DNA of 64,000 bases from Sulfurospirillum sp036802865 (GCF_036802865.1 NZ_DAIRVK010000001.1:809648-873647); one strand, 5' to 3'. Positions 8,565-17,694 are shown, numbered from the stretch's first letter. A program made the numbers and translations. The notes: generated by a model from the letters alone, not told the origin.

Positions 8565-9390
8565 TGCGTAGTCCCCCTATAGGTTGTCCAAATTTTACAT
8601 GTGAAATTCCATCAACTTCAAGATTAATGGACTCTTTTTCAAAAAGCATAACGATGGTAGATCCCATTTCAAAATGTCCAAGTTCCTCTCCTTTTGAGAG
8701 GTGAAGGTTGTTGTAAAAATAACATTGTTGGAGGCTTGCTTTGGCATTGGTTTGGATGGTTTTATCAAACGTAAATGCCATTTTTCCGACGTTAAGTGCA
8801 CCTACGAAAATCATATAAAAAAGTTTATTGTCTTTTGTATAGCATTCTAACACAACACGTTCATTTTCAACAAAAAGACCTTGAACCTTTTTTAACCATT
8901 TCACGTTAACAGGATAGAGCTTACCGGGAATATGGACGGCTTTAGTGACCCGCATATCAATAGGCGTATGGTAACGATGGTAGTCACGAGGAGAGAGGTA
9001 AAAATTTACAAAATCACCTTCATCCAAACGATCTTTTTCTGCTTTGGAAATGTAATCACCCAAAAGGCTTCTGACATCGTACGAAAATCCTTTAATTTGC
9101 AGTGCAAGACTATTCTCAATTTTTCCATAAGCACTGATGAGGCTATCACACGGAGAAATAACGGTTTTTTCATTAATGTTAAAAAGGCGGCGACTCTTAA
9201 AACGTCTGGTAAAAAGCGCGTTAAGGCTTTTGTAAGAACTCGCTTCTTCAAATTCCATCAAATCAACTTTCATCATTGATGTGTAGGTTTGATTGATGGT
9301 GCGTTGTATTGTGCTTGGAAACTCTTTAGATGCAAAAGCACCAAAAAGACGAGACGCAATAGAACTTTTAAAGTTAGGGTAGCGTTGCAT
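8500..9390 (-). CDS. psd: Phosphatidylserine decarboxylase
   Basis: Converts phosphatidylserine to phosphatidylethanolamine at the inner membrane. The 296-residue proenzyme carries the self-cleavage site in HFEMGSTIVML: cleavage within GST would create the pyruvoyl prosthetic group on the Ser of the small alpha chain. Upstream motifs SLNALFTRRFK and SPCDSLISAYG are typical of the family, as is YLSPRDYHRYH with its catalytic histidines. The last ~20 residues, after GQPIGGLRNVEH, extend beyond the usual end and overlap the following response-regulator gene by 65 bp, so the two are translationally linked. Confidence 0.95.
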   Translation of the reverse strand: MQRYPNFKSSIASRLFGAFASKEFPSTIQRTINQTYTSMMKVDLMEFEEASSYKSLNALFTRRFKSRRLFNINEKTVISPCDSLISAYGKIENSLALQIKGFSYDVRSLLGDYISKAEKDRLDEGDFVNFYLSPRDYHRYHTPIDMRVTKAVHIPGKLYPVNVKWLKKVQGLFVENERVVLECYTKDNKLFYMIFVGALNVGKMAFTFDKTIQTNAKASLQQCYFYNNLHLSKGEELGHFEMGSTIVMLFEKESINLEVDGISHVKFGQPIGGLRNVEHADSITQTNEQGDDASLH

Positions 9391-9574
9391 AGGACTCTTT
9401 TGTTTAACTTTTTTCGTGCTTTAAAGAGGATGAAAAAAGTCATGGGATTTTATAAAGAATAGATTATACCAAATGAAATAAGTTTTTTGTTGTTCAAAGA
9501 GCATACAGGTTAAAATTATGCTAGGATTTTATCTTTTATTATTTAGATTTTTTTAAAAAAAGGACAAATGAGCG

Positions 9575-11437
9575 ATGGAAAAAGTGACAGGTTTTTGGCA
9601 GCGTTTTGTACAGTTTATTACCTTTGTGAATCTTCCGATTCGTAAGAAATTTCTTCTTTTTGAACTAGGAACATTTTTTTGGTTTATGATTATTGGCTGT
9701 GTTGCTGTCGCATCGCTTAGTTTTATACACTATCGTTACTCTCAAATTACGCAAACCACACTTCCTTATATGAAAGTCGTTTTTACTATTCAACCAGAGC
9801 TTTCTTCTTTGGAGCGTATGATCAATGGCAAAGAGGTCGATAACAATTTTTTGATTGTAAAAGGGCCCATTACTCAAATGAAAAATAGGCTTTCCGAGTC
9901 GTTGATGAATGGTCAAAAAAGTAACATTACGGGCAATGTTTTTGAGATGATTATCCAATCTTTATCCAAAGATGACACGGAAAGTGTGCGTGCCCTTCAA
10001 GCCATTTCGAATGAGATCAATGCCATGGATGAGATGGTACTCTCTGTACAAAAAAAACGAGGTACGGTGGTTGCCTCTGATATTGAAAAAATGAAAGAAT
10101 TTTTGGCTTTACATGTAGAGACAACTCAAGAGATAACACAAGAGCTTTCCAACCGCATCAATGGGCTTTATCAAGGGTACAGCCAGCAAGTGAGCAACAC
10201 CATCCGATTTTCTATCAATACCATGGCTGTGGTGATTGTATTTGCTATTATTTTATTGATGCTTTTTACAAGATGGCTTAGAGAGGCATTTTCCCGCCCC
10301 ATCGAGTCGATGATCCATCAAATACACTCCATCGGTACGGGCGAGGTAGATTTGAGTAAAAAACTCAAAATCAGATCCAAAGATGAGATAGGCACACTCT
10401 CCAAAGAGTTCAACAAACTGGTCGATACCGTCTATGGCGTTACCGTTTTCAAAAAAGTCATTGAAGAGGACAGCTCACTTGAAGTAGTTTACACAAGGCT
10501 GGGTGAAGTTTTTGAAAAAGAGGCAGGCATACGAAATTACCGCATTTTTGATGTCAATGCTGCCAAAGGTACAATGAGTGTTGTGTATCCGCATATGAGT
10601 GATGAAAAAGAGTTTTTAGTCTGTAATGAAGAGATACAACACAACTGCACCCTATGTCGTGCTCAAAAAACGGGGCATAAAGTCTCCTCTTTTGAATATG
10701 AGGGTGTGTGTAGAGAGTTTATACATGAAGGTGGCAAAAAACATGTGTGTGTTCCACTCATTGTCTCAGGTCATGCGGGCGCTGTTGTGCAGTTTGTGTT
10801 CGATAAAGAAGAAGTTGACCGCGTCAATGAAAAGATATTTAAAGCGGAGAGTTACATCAAACATTCACTTTCCGTTATTGAGACAAAGCGGTTGATGAAC
10901 ACGCTTCGTGAATCTTCACTGGTCGATGGTCTCACAGGACTTTACAACCGTCGCTTCTTGCAAGATCACAGCAATCAAATCATCGCAAGCACGCTCAGAC
11001 GTAAAAAACAGATCAGTCTTTTAATGTGTGACATGGACTACTTTAAGCAAGTTAATGATAAATATGGTCATGACGTTGGTGACAGCGTTTTAAAAGAGAC
11101 ATCGCACATCTTGAAAAAGTGTGTGAGAGAGTCAGACATTGTGATTCGTTTTGGCGGTGAAGAGTTCTTAATTTTGCTCATCGACACCGAGGTTGATTAC
11201 GGTGTAAAAGTCGCTGAGAAGATTCGCCTAGCGGTGGAAGAGTTTAACTTCAAAACAACCGATGGTATTCTTAAAAAGACCATCAGTATGGGCATTAGCG
11301 ACTTCCCTCACGATACAGATGGCTTCTGGCAGGCGATTAAATTCGCTGATGTAGCGCTCTATAAAGCCAAAGAGAGTGGACGTAACCGTTGTTTACGTTT
11401 CACAAAAGAGCTTTGGGATCAAAAAGCAAATTTTTAA
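9575..11437 (+). CDS. Membrane diguanylate cyclase with HAMP and Cys-rich sensory domain
   Basis: A 620-residue c-di-GMP synthase. Membrane segments lie at about residues 25-50 and 205-228, bracketing a periplasmic four-helix-type sensor; a HAMP domain follows (about 230-285). A cytoplasmic GAF-like domain holds five cysteines in 43 residues (C350, C358, C361, C379, C392). The C-terminal GGDEF domain has an intact active site (FGGEEF near 526) and, five residues upstream, RESD, the RxxD inhibitory site, so product inhibition is expected. An AAAGGA site supports ATG 9575. It stands alone, with the helicase 11 bp downstream. Confidence 0.92.
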   Translation: MEKVTGFWQRFVQFITFVNLPIRKKFLLFELGTFFWFMIIGCVAVASLSFIHYRYSQITQTTLPYMKVVFTIQPELSSLERMINGKEVDNNFLIVKGPITQMKNRLSESLMNGQKSNITGNVFEMIIQSLSKDDTESVRALQAISNEINAMDEMVLSVQKKRGTVVASDIEKMKEFLALHVETTQEITQELSNRINGLYQGYSQQVSNTIRFSINTMAVVIVFAIILLMLFTRWLREAFSRPIESMIHQIHSIGTGEVDLSKKLKIRSKDEIGTLSKEFNKLVDTVYGVTVFKKVIEEDSSLEVVYTRLGEVFEKEAGIRNYRIFDVNAAKGTMSVVYPHMSDEKEFLVCNEEIQHNCTLCRAQKTGHKVSSFEYEGVCREFIHEGGKKHVCVPLIVSGHAGAVVQFVFDKEEVDRVNEKIFKAESYIKHSLSVIETKRLMNTLRESSLVDGLTGLYNRRFLQDHSNQIIASTLRRKKQISLLMCDMDYFKQVNDKYGHDVGDSVLKETSHILKKCVRESDIVIRFGGEEFLILLIDTEVDYGVKVAEKIRLAVEEFNFKTTDGILKKTISMGISDFPHDTDGFWQAIKFADVALYKAKESGRNRCLRFTKELWDQKANF

Positions 11438-11448
11438 AAAAGGTATTT

Positions 11449-12819
11449 ATGTTTAACGAGTTTATCACCGAGCCTAAAATGCTCCAAAACCTCAATGATT
11501 TGGGCTATGTTTCTATGACACCGATTCAAAAAGAGTGTATTCCTTTAGCCCTTGCGGGTCGTGACCTTGTTGCCAAAGCTAAAACGGGTAGTGGAAAGAC
11601 TGCTGCGTTTGGATTGCCGCTTTTGATGGCATTGAATGTTAACTCTATGCGCATCCAATCAGTCGTACTTTGCCCCACGCGTGAGCTTGCCGAACAAGTG
11701 AGTGCAGAGCTAAGACGTTTGGCTAGATTTGCTCATAACATCAAAATCGTCACCCTATGTGGCGGTGCTCGTTTTGTGCCACAGTGCATCAACCTAGAGC
11801 ATGGTGCGCACATTGTGGTTGGAACACCGGGGCGTATATTGCAACATTTACAAGAAAAAACCATCAACTTTGAACATATCAAAACGCTCGTTCTCGATGA
11901 AGCCGACCGCATGCTCGACATGGGCTTTTACGAGGACATTGAGAAGATCATCTCTAAAATGCCAAGTAAACGTCAAACTTTGCTGTTTTCGGCAACTTTC
12001 CCCAAAGAGATCGAGCGTATGTGCAACGAAGTGCAAACCGATGCCATTCGCATCAGCATCGAAGAAGAAGCACACACTTCACCGAACATTACGCAAGTAT
12101 GTTATACCGTAGAGCCACGCGAAAAAGAAGTGGCACTCAAAGGCGTTTTACTGGAAAGCGATGCCAAGTCGGTCATCATCTTTTGCAAAACGAAAATCGG
12201 GGTTGCCGAACTTCAAGGCTATCTTTTAGATGAGGGTTTTGATGCGCTCTCATTACATGGTGATCTTGAGCAGATCGATCGTGATGAACACCTGCTTCTC
12301 TTTGCCAACGGCAGTGCCCAAATCCTCGTAGCGACCGATCTTGCCTCTCGTGGGCTGGATGTCAAAGATGTGGAGATGGTCATCAACTACGAACTGCCTC
12401 AAACGATGGAAATCTACACCCACAGAATTGGTCGAACAGGACGCATGGAAAAAGAAGGCATGGCAGTCAGCTTTGTCACACCACGAGAAGAGGGCTTCTT
12501 TGAAGAGCTCACAGAGGCAAATTTTGCCTTTACATGTAAATCCATAGGCGACTTAGACACAAAACTTTTCAAGCCTAAAAAAGCCCTTTACATCACGCTC
12601 TGCATTGACGCAGGCAAAAAGCATAAAATGCGTGCAGGTGACATCCTCGGAACGCTGACCAAAGACTTAGGCCTCGAAGCGAAATTCATCGGTAAAATCG
12701 ACATCTTAGAGAAGTTTTCTTACGTCGCTATAGCGCGCGAATATGCCGATAAAGCGTTTGATGGACTCAATGCCACGACGATTAAAAACAGACGGTTTAA
12801 GATATGGAAGTTGGGGTAA
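11449..12819 (+). CDS. dbpA: DEAD-box ATP-dependent RNA helicase, DbpA-like
   Basis: An RNA helicase of 457 residues. It has the Q motif (MTPIQKECIP), Walker A AKTGSGKT, the DEAD box (VLDEADRMLDMGF), SAT (LLFSATF), and the C-terminal helicase motifs ATDLASRGLD and HRIGRTGR. The final ~75 residues (from ITLCIDAGKKHKMRAGDILG) match the DbpA RNA-binding domain that targets helix 92 of 23S rRNA, which implies a role in 50S subunit assembly. ATG 11449, with an AAAAAGG site upstream, is preferred; a longer in-frame start at 11389 lies inside the preceding gene. Confidence 0.9.
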   Translation: MFNEFITEPKMLQNLNDLGYVSMTPIQKECIPLALAGRDLVAKAKTGSGKTAAFGLPLLMALNVNSMRIQSVVLCPTRELAEQVSAELRRLARFAHNIKIVTLCGGARFVPQCINLEHGAHIVVGTPGRILQHLQEKTINFEHIKTLVLDEADRMLDMGFYEDIEKIISKMPSKRQTLLFSATFPKEIERMCNEVQTDAIRISIEEEAHTSPNITQVCYTVEPREKEVALKGVLLESDAKSVIIFCKTKIGVAELQGYLLDEGFDALSLHGDLEQIDRDEHLLLFANGSAQILVATDLASRGLDVKDVEMVINYELPQTMEIYTHRIGRTGRMEKEGMAVSFVTPREEGFFEELTEANFAFTCKSIGDLDTKLFKPKKALYITLCIDAGKKHKMRAGDILGTLTKDLGLEAKFIGKIDILEKFSYVAIAREYADKAFDGLNATTIKNRRFKIWKLG

Positions 12820-12824
12820 AAAGC

Positions 12825-13586
12825 ATGGAAGAGAAAGAAGTAAAAAACGAAAAAATCCTAAATTTCAGATCAAATCAAAATAAGCCTTCTTTACAAACAA
12901 TTTTAACGATTGTTGGGCTTGGCTTAACAATCATTGCATATATTATTGGAAAAGCTTATTATGATTCTTATATGAGATACTTTGGGTTGAATAGCAATTT
13001 CTTTCCTCTATCAATTCAAGACATTTATTTTTATTCCTATATCGCTGCTTTACATGGATTTTCAGGGCTAAATGAGATTGTACAACGCAATATGTTGTCT
13101 ATTGTTATAAGTGCAGCACTCGTCATAGGAATAATGGTTTTCTTTGCATTACGTCCTAAAAATGAAAAATCTATATTGGTCAATTTTCCATTTTTAGACA
13201 AAATATTTTCATCTACTAAAGTGAAATTCTTTACACAACTACTGACGACAACATTTGCTGGAGTCTACCTTTTTACGTTGTTTATATATGTCTTAACACT
13301 GTTCTTAATGTTTGTATTGTATTTGTATATGGGACCACAGTCAGTAGGTGAAAAAATTGCTGCCAAAACAATAAATGAATATCATGAACACGGTTGCTAT
13401 ATACCAAAAAATAGTCAAGCAAATATTTGTATACAAATTTTGGACAAAGATAGTCAAGAAGTAGCAAAAGGTGTTCTGATAGCTTATGATAACGATAAAA
13501 TCGCATTTTTTAATGATAAAGGAAGTCAAATTATTACATTTCCAACAGATGGAAAAATAATTGTAGACCTTAATATAACAAAATAA
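12825..13586 (+). CDS. Hypothetical membrane protein
   Basis: Not recognised. From ATG 12825 (GGGG 8 bp upstream; an in-frame ATG at 12804 overlaps the helicase) it encodes 253 residues. Three or four hydrophobic segments (TILTIVGLGLTIIAYIIG, MLSIVISAALVIGIMVFFAL, a long one around LFTLFIYVLTLFLMFVL) are followed by a ~90-residue C-terminal soluble part that contains a C-x10-C pair and ends in beta-strand-like sequence. Base composition and codon use are clearly more AT-rich than in the helicase, suggesting later acquisition. It could be an accessory or phage-exclusion type membrane protein, but nothing in the sequence decides this. Confidence 0.65.
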   Translation: MEEKEVKNEKILNFRSNQNKPSLQTILTIVGLGLTIIAYIIGKAYYDSYMRYFGLNSNFFPLSIQDIYFYSYIAALHGFSGLNEIVQRNMLSIVISAALVIGIMVFFALRPKNEKSILVNFPFLDKIFSSTKVKFFTQLLTTTFAGVYLFTLFIYVLTLFLMFVLYLYMGPQSVGEKIAAKTINEYHEHGCYIPKNSQANICIQILDKDSQEVAKGVLIAYDNDKIAFFNDKGSQIITFPTDGKIIVDLNITK

Positions 13587-13600
13587 AAGCGGAAGAGAGC

Positions 13601-14212
13601 TTACCCTCTCACCGTCTTCAACCAATTATAAATCGTAGCCTTCGAAACATTTAAAACCGAGCAAATATACCCAACAACATTGCGAATGGCGAAAATGCCT
13701 TCACTTTCCAAGAAGATGACCAACTCTTTTTTATCGTCATTTGAAAGACCTGAGAGGGCAATGTTTTTACTGCTTAAGTATTTTTCTATCGTTTCATCCG
13801 TATGTTCTCTCCAGCTTTGGGAAAAAAGTACCGATGGTTTAGGCGCAGAGTCGTTGACATGTAAAAAGCCTTTGAGCGACTCAAAGAGCGTTTCTATCGG
13901 TTCCGTATTGTAATTAATGCAAATCATCCCGATGGGTTTTTCTTCCACGTCTCGCACGATGATGCTCACAGCTTTTAGGCGTTTGCCTTCACTGCTGGTT
14001 TTATCATATGGTCCGACCCAGTTCTCTTTGATGCTGTTTAGGTCTTTGAGTTCGCTAATCATCGCATCACCCACGCGACGTTTGGAGAAAGCATTGACAA
14101 TGTGAACGAGTTTTTTAGCTTCCAAGTCGTGCATGACGACTTCAACATTGGGGTAAAACAGTTTGCCGATGGCATCGCACAAGGCGACATAAGGTTTAAG
14201 TTCTTTTTTCAT
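13601..14212 (-). CDS. YheO/DauR-family transcriptional regulator
   Basis: A 203-residue DNA-binding regulator. The N-terminal ~120 residues form the YheO-type PAS-like sensor domain (LFYPNVEVVMHDL, then GMICINYN), and the C-terminal ~60 residues carry an HTH of the YheO-associated type (YICSVLNVSKATIYNWLK). The start at 14212 (MKKELKPY) is preferred over one six codons upstream. It is divergent from the beta-hydroxyacid dehydrogenase, whose promoter contains a 13-bp palindrome in its spacer, so it probably controls that gene and itself. The ligand is unknown; DauR in Pseudomonas responds to D-arginine catabolism, but no such genes are adjacent. Confidence 0.85.
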   Translation of the reverse strand: MKKELKPYVALCDAIGKLFYPNVEVVMHDLEAKKLVHIVNAFSKRRVGDAMISELKDLNSIKENWVGPYDKTSSEGKRLKAVSIIVRDVEEKPIGMICINYNTEPIETLFESLKGFLHVNDSAPKPSVLFSQSWREHTDETIEKYLSSKNIALSGLSNDDKKELVIFLESEGIFAIRNVVGYICSVLNVSKATIYNWLKTVRG

Positions 14213-14246
14213 GTGGAAATCATAACACAACTTTTGAAAAATTATA

Positions 14247-14275
14247 TTGATAAAGTGTCTAAATTAGACTATAAT
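14247..14275 (+). promoter_or_regulatory. Sigma-70 promoter with palindromic operator in the spacer
   Basis: TTGATA (14247-14252) and TATAAT (14270-14275) are separated by exactly 17 bp. The last 13 bp of the spacer are the palindrome GTCTAAATTAGAC (14257-14269). A protein bound there would block polymerase, so this is a likely operator for the divergent YheO-type regulator. Confidence 0.7.
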
Positions 14276-14301
14276 TCTAAAAATTACCACAAGGAATGAA
14301 C

Positions 14302-15153
14302 ATGGCAATAGGTTTTATCGGACTAGGAAATTTAGGCTCAGCCATTGCAAAACGCTTAACGAGTATGGGTGAAGAGGTCATCGTTTGGAATCGAACACGT
14401 ACCAAAGCAGAAGCCAAAGGGTTTGTGTGTGAAAGCTCACCCAAAGTTTTGATGGAGAAGTGTGATACTGTGCTTATGTGTCTGTTTGACTCTGATGGTG
14501 TACGAAATGTTTTAACGATGGAAAATGGACTTTTAAGTGCAAACCTCAAAGGCAAAACCATCATCGACCTTACGACCAACCACTTCAACGATGTGATTGA
14601 GTTTCACGCTATGGTTGAAAAACAGGGTGGCAATTACCTCGAGTCACCTGTTTTAGGCAGTGTCGTACCTGCGAGCAAAGGTGAATTGACCGCCGTTTGT
14701 GCAGGCCGTGAGAGTGTCTTTCTTACATGTAAACCACTTCTTGAGAAATTTGCTTCAACGATTTTCCATCTCAAAGAGGCTGGATTTGCGGCAAAAATGA
14801 AGCTGATTAACAACCTTTGTTTGGGTTCATTTATGGCGACCATTGCGGAGTGTACGGCACTAGGTGAAGCATGTGGCATCGATAAAAAAGAGCTTTTAGA
14901 GATTTTAGGAGCAGGTGGCGGAAAGTCACTGGTGCTGGCTGCTAAAACACAAAAGCTCATTGATGAAGACTTTAGTCCACATTTTAGCACGGCGGCGATC
15001 ACCAAAGATTTGCATTGTCTGCAAGACTTGGCGTACAGCCTCAACCGCCCACTTTACACCGCAAGTGTCACCAAAGAGCTCTTTTCCAAAATGAAAATGA
15101 TGGGAAAAGGCGATGAGGACTTTAGTTCCATTTACCAACTTTTTAAAGTGTGA
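14302..15153 (+). CDS. NAD(P)-dependent beta-hydroxyacid dehydrogenase (3-hydroxyisobutyrate dehydrogenase family)
   Basis: A 283-residue oxidoreductase. The N-terminal Rossmann motif GFIGLGNLG is followed by VWNRTRTK, whose Asn-Arg-Thr after the second strand favours NADP. The substrate-site motif is partly seen as SPVLGSV, and the catalytic Lys lies in AAKMKLINN. The all-helical C-terminal dimerisation domain is complete. Closest in character to glyoxylate/succinic semialdehyde reductases of this family, so reduction of a small aldehyde such as glyoxylate is likely; the exact substrate cannot be told. ATG 14302 with AAGGA six bases upstream is preferred over 14296. Confidence 0.88.
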   Translation: MAIGFIGLGNLGSAIAKRLTSMGEEVIVWNRTRTKAEAKGFVCESSPKVLMEKCDTVLMCLFDSDGVRNVLTMENGLLSANLKGKTIIDLTTNHFNDVIEFHAMVEKQGGNYLESPVLGSVVPASKGELTAVCAGRESVFLTCKPLLEKFASTIFHLKEAGFAAKMKLINNLCLGSFMATIAECTALGEACGIDKKELLEILGAGGGKSLVLAAKTQKLIDEDFSPHFSTAAITKDLHCLQDLAYSLNRPLYTASVTKELFSKMKMMGKGDEDFSSIYQLFKV

Positions 15154-15161
15154 CATATACG

Positions 15162-15184
15162 GGCGTTTTACATGTAAAAACGCC
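15162..15184 (+). terminator. Hairpin terminator containing TTTTACATGTAAAA
   Basis: GGCGTTTT (15162-15169) pairs with AAAACGCC (15177-15184) just after the dehydrogenase stop. The loop region contains ACATGTA, one of several copies of a TTACATGTAA palindrome in the window. There is no clean T-run, so termination strength is uncertain. Confidence 0.55.
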
Positions 15185-15343
15185 TACTCTCCCCATACTC
15201 TCTCGTAAAGTCTTATCCTATCCACGTTTCTCTTTGTAAAAATCATTGCTTTTTTCGTCAGACTAGAGCACTTCGTTTACTTCATTTAATACAAAATTAA
15301 CAGTTGCTTTATATATTAAATATATTCTTAAAGGGGGTAGTTA

Positions 15344-17446
15344 ATGAATAAAAACAAAGTATTTTTATCAATAGTACTTTGTTCAAATTTGCTGTATGCT
15401 GATGAGGTTGTTGGGCACAATCAAACAGTAATCGAATTAGAACAAATTAGCGTTGTGGGCATTGCTGAATCGCAAGAGCCTTTAAAAGTGATCACGGATC
15501 CAAAAAATCCAATACAACCCATTCCTGCGAGTGATGGTGCGGATTATTTAAAAAATATACCAGGATTTTCTGTCATCCGAAAAGGTGGCACCGATGGTGA
15601 CCCAGTTTTAAGGGGTATGTCAGGATCACGCGTTGGTATTTTGATAGATGGGCAAGAAATTTATGGTGGCTGTGGCGGCAGAATGGATCCACCAACAGCG
15701 TATATTTTCCCCGAAGCTTATGATCAAGTAACCGTCATCAAAGGACCTCAAACGGTACTCAATGGTTCAGGCTTTTCAGCAGGAACGGTTCAATTTGAGA
15801 AAAAAGTAAAACACTATACTGATCCAGACTACAATCTGTATTCATCCTTCAAACAAGGCAGTTTTGGTAGAAGCGATCAATTTGTTGATGTAAGTGGTGG
15901 TGTTAGCGAAGGTTACGCTCAAATGATCGCTACACGTTCTCATTCCAATAATTATAAAGATGGCAATGGCGACACGGTTAATTCCGAATATACCCGATGG
16001 AATACAGGTTTAACCGTAGGTTTTACACCAAATGATAACACTGTTATAGAACTCTCAGCATCAAAGGGTGATGGCGAAGCAAAATATGCCGATAGAACGA
16101 TGGATGCATCTAAACTGGAGAGAGAAAATTTAAGTTTGAAAGTGATTGAATATGACTTGGCAGACAATGTCGAGCAATTGGAATTTCAAGCGTACCATAA
16201 CTATGTCGATCATATTATGGATAACTATACGTTAAGAAGTGCGCCTGTAGTCATGGGAAGTCAAAAATACTCTGCAATGAATCCAGATAGAACAACTGAG
16301 GGTGGAAAAATAAAACTTACAACGACCATTCCTAATCTCAATGCCACAAATATTACAGGGATCGACTTTAAAAAAGACGAACATACAGGGCGTTCTGCTA
16401 TGATGAGAGCTTCAGCAAGTGCTGCTGATGATGCTATGTTTGCATCTCCTCGTGTTACGGATTTTGATTTTAAACAAATGGGTATCTTTGATGAGAGTAC
16501 CTTTAAGCTAGATGATCATCAAAAAATTATTACTGGGTTAAGAGTCGATAAACACGAAGTAACGGATAAACGAGCCACTTTTGGTATGTTAACCATTGCC
16601 AATCCTAACTATTTGCATAAAGATGAAGCGACGCTTACCAGTGGTTTTGCACGTTATGAAAATAAAATAAACGATATGACCTACTATGTGGGTGTTGGGT
16701 ATAGTGAACGATTTCCAGATTATTGGGAAAGAACGGTTTACAATTTAGAATCAAATGCAGCAAGGGCATTTATTCCACAACCTGAAAAAACAAATCAGCT
16801 TGATATAGGAACGCATTGGAGCAGTGGAAATGTATTTGGATCGTTGTCGGCATTTTATAGCAAAGTCGATGATTATATTCAAACCAGATGGCTTGGTACC
16901 AATGGTAAGCCTTTAACTGTTCCTTATGGCATGGGAACTACGTCGTACTCAAAAGTTACCAATGTTGATGCTACACTCTATGGTGGAGAGATGGAGCTTG
17001 GCTACAAAATCACACCAAATTATAAAGTACTTAGTGCTTTATCGTATGTGCATGGTCAAAATGATACAGAAAATAAACCATTGGCGCAACAACCACCATT
17101 AGAGTTAAAACTATCGGCGATGTATGAGGACAATATCTACGCTGCAGGTGTTCTTGCTAGGTTTGCTACCAAACAAGATAGATACGATGTGGGTAATGGA
17201 AATATCGTAATGATGGGCATGGATACGGGTGAAACTCCGGGTTTTGCAGTTTTTTCTGTAAATGGTAGCTATAAATACAGTAAAAACGTTATTTTCTCTG
17301 CTGGTATCGATAATATTTTTGATAAAGCCTATGCGGAGCATTTAAGTAGAACGGATCCAATTAGTTCACTTGTTGGCTACACAGGAGAAGAAAAAATTAA
17401 AGAACCTGGTAGAAATTTTTGGCTTGAAGTGAAAATAAAGCTCTAA
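15344..17446 (+). CDS. TonB-dependent copper receptor, OprC/NosA-like
   Basis: An outer-membrane active transporter of 700 residues: signal peptide (to about residue 19), a TonB-box-like stretch (ISVVG), a plug domain (residues ~50-160) and a 22-strand barrel ending in WLEVKIKL. The plug carries YGGCGGRMDPPTAYIFPE. This matches the copper-receptor subfamily: Cys110 and Met114 form the CxxxM motif used by Pseudomonas OprC to bind copper (NosA is the Pseudomonas stutzeri counterpart). Copper import would serve cuproenzymes such as nitrous oxide reductase or copper oxidases. It stands alone with its own terminator. A GGGGG-type ribosome site precedes the ATG. Confidence 0.88.
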   Translation: MNKNKVFLSIVLCSNLLYADEVVGHNQTVIELEQISVVGIAESQEPLKVITDPKNPIQPIPASDGADYLKNIPGFSVIRKGGTDGDPVLRGMSGSRVGILIDGQEIYGGCGGRMDPPTAYIFPEAYDQVTVIKGPQTVLNGSGFSAGTVQFEKKVKHYTDPDYNLYSSFKQGSFGRSDQFVDVSGGVSEGYAQMIATRSHSNNYKDGNGDTVNSEYTRWNTGLTVGFTPNDNTVIELSASKGDGEAKYADRTMDASKLERENLSLKVIEYDLADNVEQLEFQAYHNYVDHIMDNYTLRSAPVVMGSQKYSAMNPDRTTEGGKIKLTTTIPNLNATNITGIDFKKDEHTGRSAMMRASASAADDAMFASPRVTDFDFKQMGIFDESTFKLDDHQKIITGLRVDKHEVTDKRATFGMLTIANPNYLHKDEATLTSGFARYENKINDMTYYVGVGYSERFPDYWERTVYNLESNAARAFIPQPEKTNQLDIGTHWSSGNVFGSLSAFYSKVDDYIQTRWLGTNGKPLTVPYGMGTTSYSKVTNVDATLYGGEMELGYKITPNYKVLSALSYVHGQNDTENKPLAQQPPLELKLSAMYEDNIYAAGVLARFATKQDRYDVGNGNIVMMGMDTGETPGFAVFSVNGSYKYSKNVIFSAGIDNIFDKAYAEHLSRTDPISSLVGYTGEEKIKEPGRNFWLEVKIKL

Positions 17447-17473
17447 AATAGGGAGTATCTCCAATCAAGACAC

Positions 17474-17501
17474 GCTATGAGAAATTTAATTTTCTCATAG
17501 C
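17474..17501 (+). terminator. Hairpin terminator of the TonB receptor gene
   Basis: A perfect 11-bp stem, GCTATGAGAAA with TTTCTCATAGC, closes a 6-nt AT-rich loop 28 bp after the stop codon. The T-run after it is poor. Confidence 0.65.
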
Positions 17502-17558
17502 AAATCAACCATTCTTATTCATTATTCAAATTGCATATACGCTTTTTGAATTTTGTGC

Positions 17559-17564
17559 TATACT
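17559..17564 (+). promoter_or_regulatory. Putative -10 box of the leu leader transcript
   Basis: TATACT preceded by TGC gives an extended -10 (TGCTATACT). No matching -35 is at the usual spacing. A transcript starting near 17571 would include the leader peptide that begins 22 bp later. Confidence 0.45.
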
Positions 17565-17592
17565 TTTGTCAAATTTTCTTAAAGGAGACCCG

Positions 17593-17694
17593 ATGGCAAC
17601 TTTTATATCCCATCAAACCATATACCAACCTCAGACAATAGCGCAATTTTCTAACGCATCTGTCCTCGTCGTCCTCCTCCTGAAGCTCCGTTAA
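17593..17694 (+). CDS. Leu/Val-rich leader peptide of the leuA attenuator
   Basis: A 33-codon open frame with a strong AAAGGAG site 7 bp upstream. Its last ten residues are VLVVLLLKLR, giving five Leu and three Val codons within ten. The stop lies ~200 bp before leuA. This is the architecture of branched-chain amino-acid leader peptides: when Leu- or Val-tRNA is scarce the ribosome stalls in the run, changing the folding of the following RNA so that transcription continues into leuA. The codons are mostly CTC and GTC, unlike the A/T-ending codons of neighbouring genes, which would heighten sensitivity to the cognate tRNAs. I see no other function for it. Confidence 0.75.
   Translation: MATFISHQTIYQPQTIAQFSNASVLVVLLLKLR

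Noticed and set aside
12804..12824. Start of the hypothetical membrane protein at ATG 12804
   Set aside because: It lies inside the helicase gene without a ribosome site; ATG 12825 has GGGG at proper distance.
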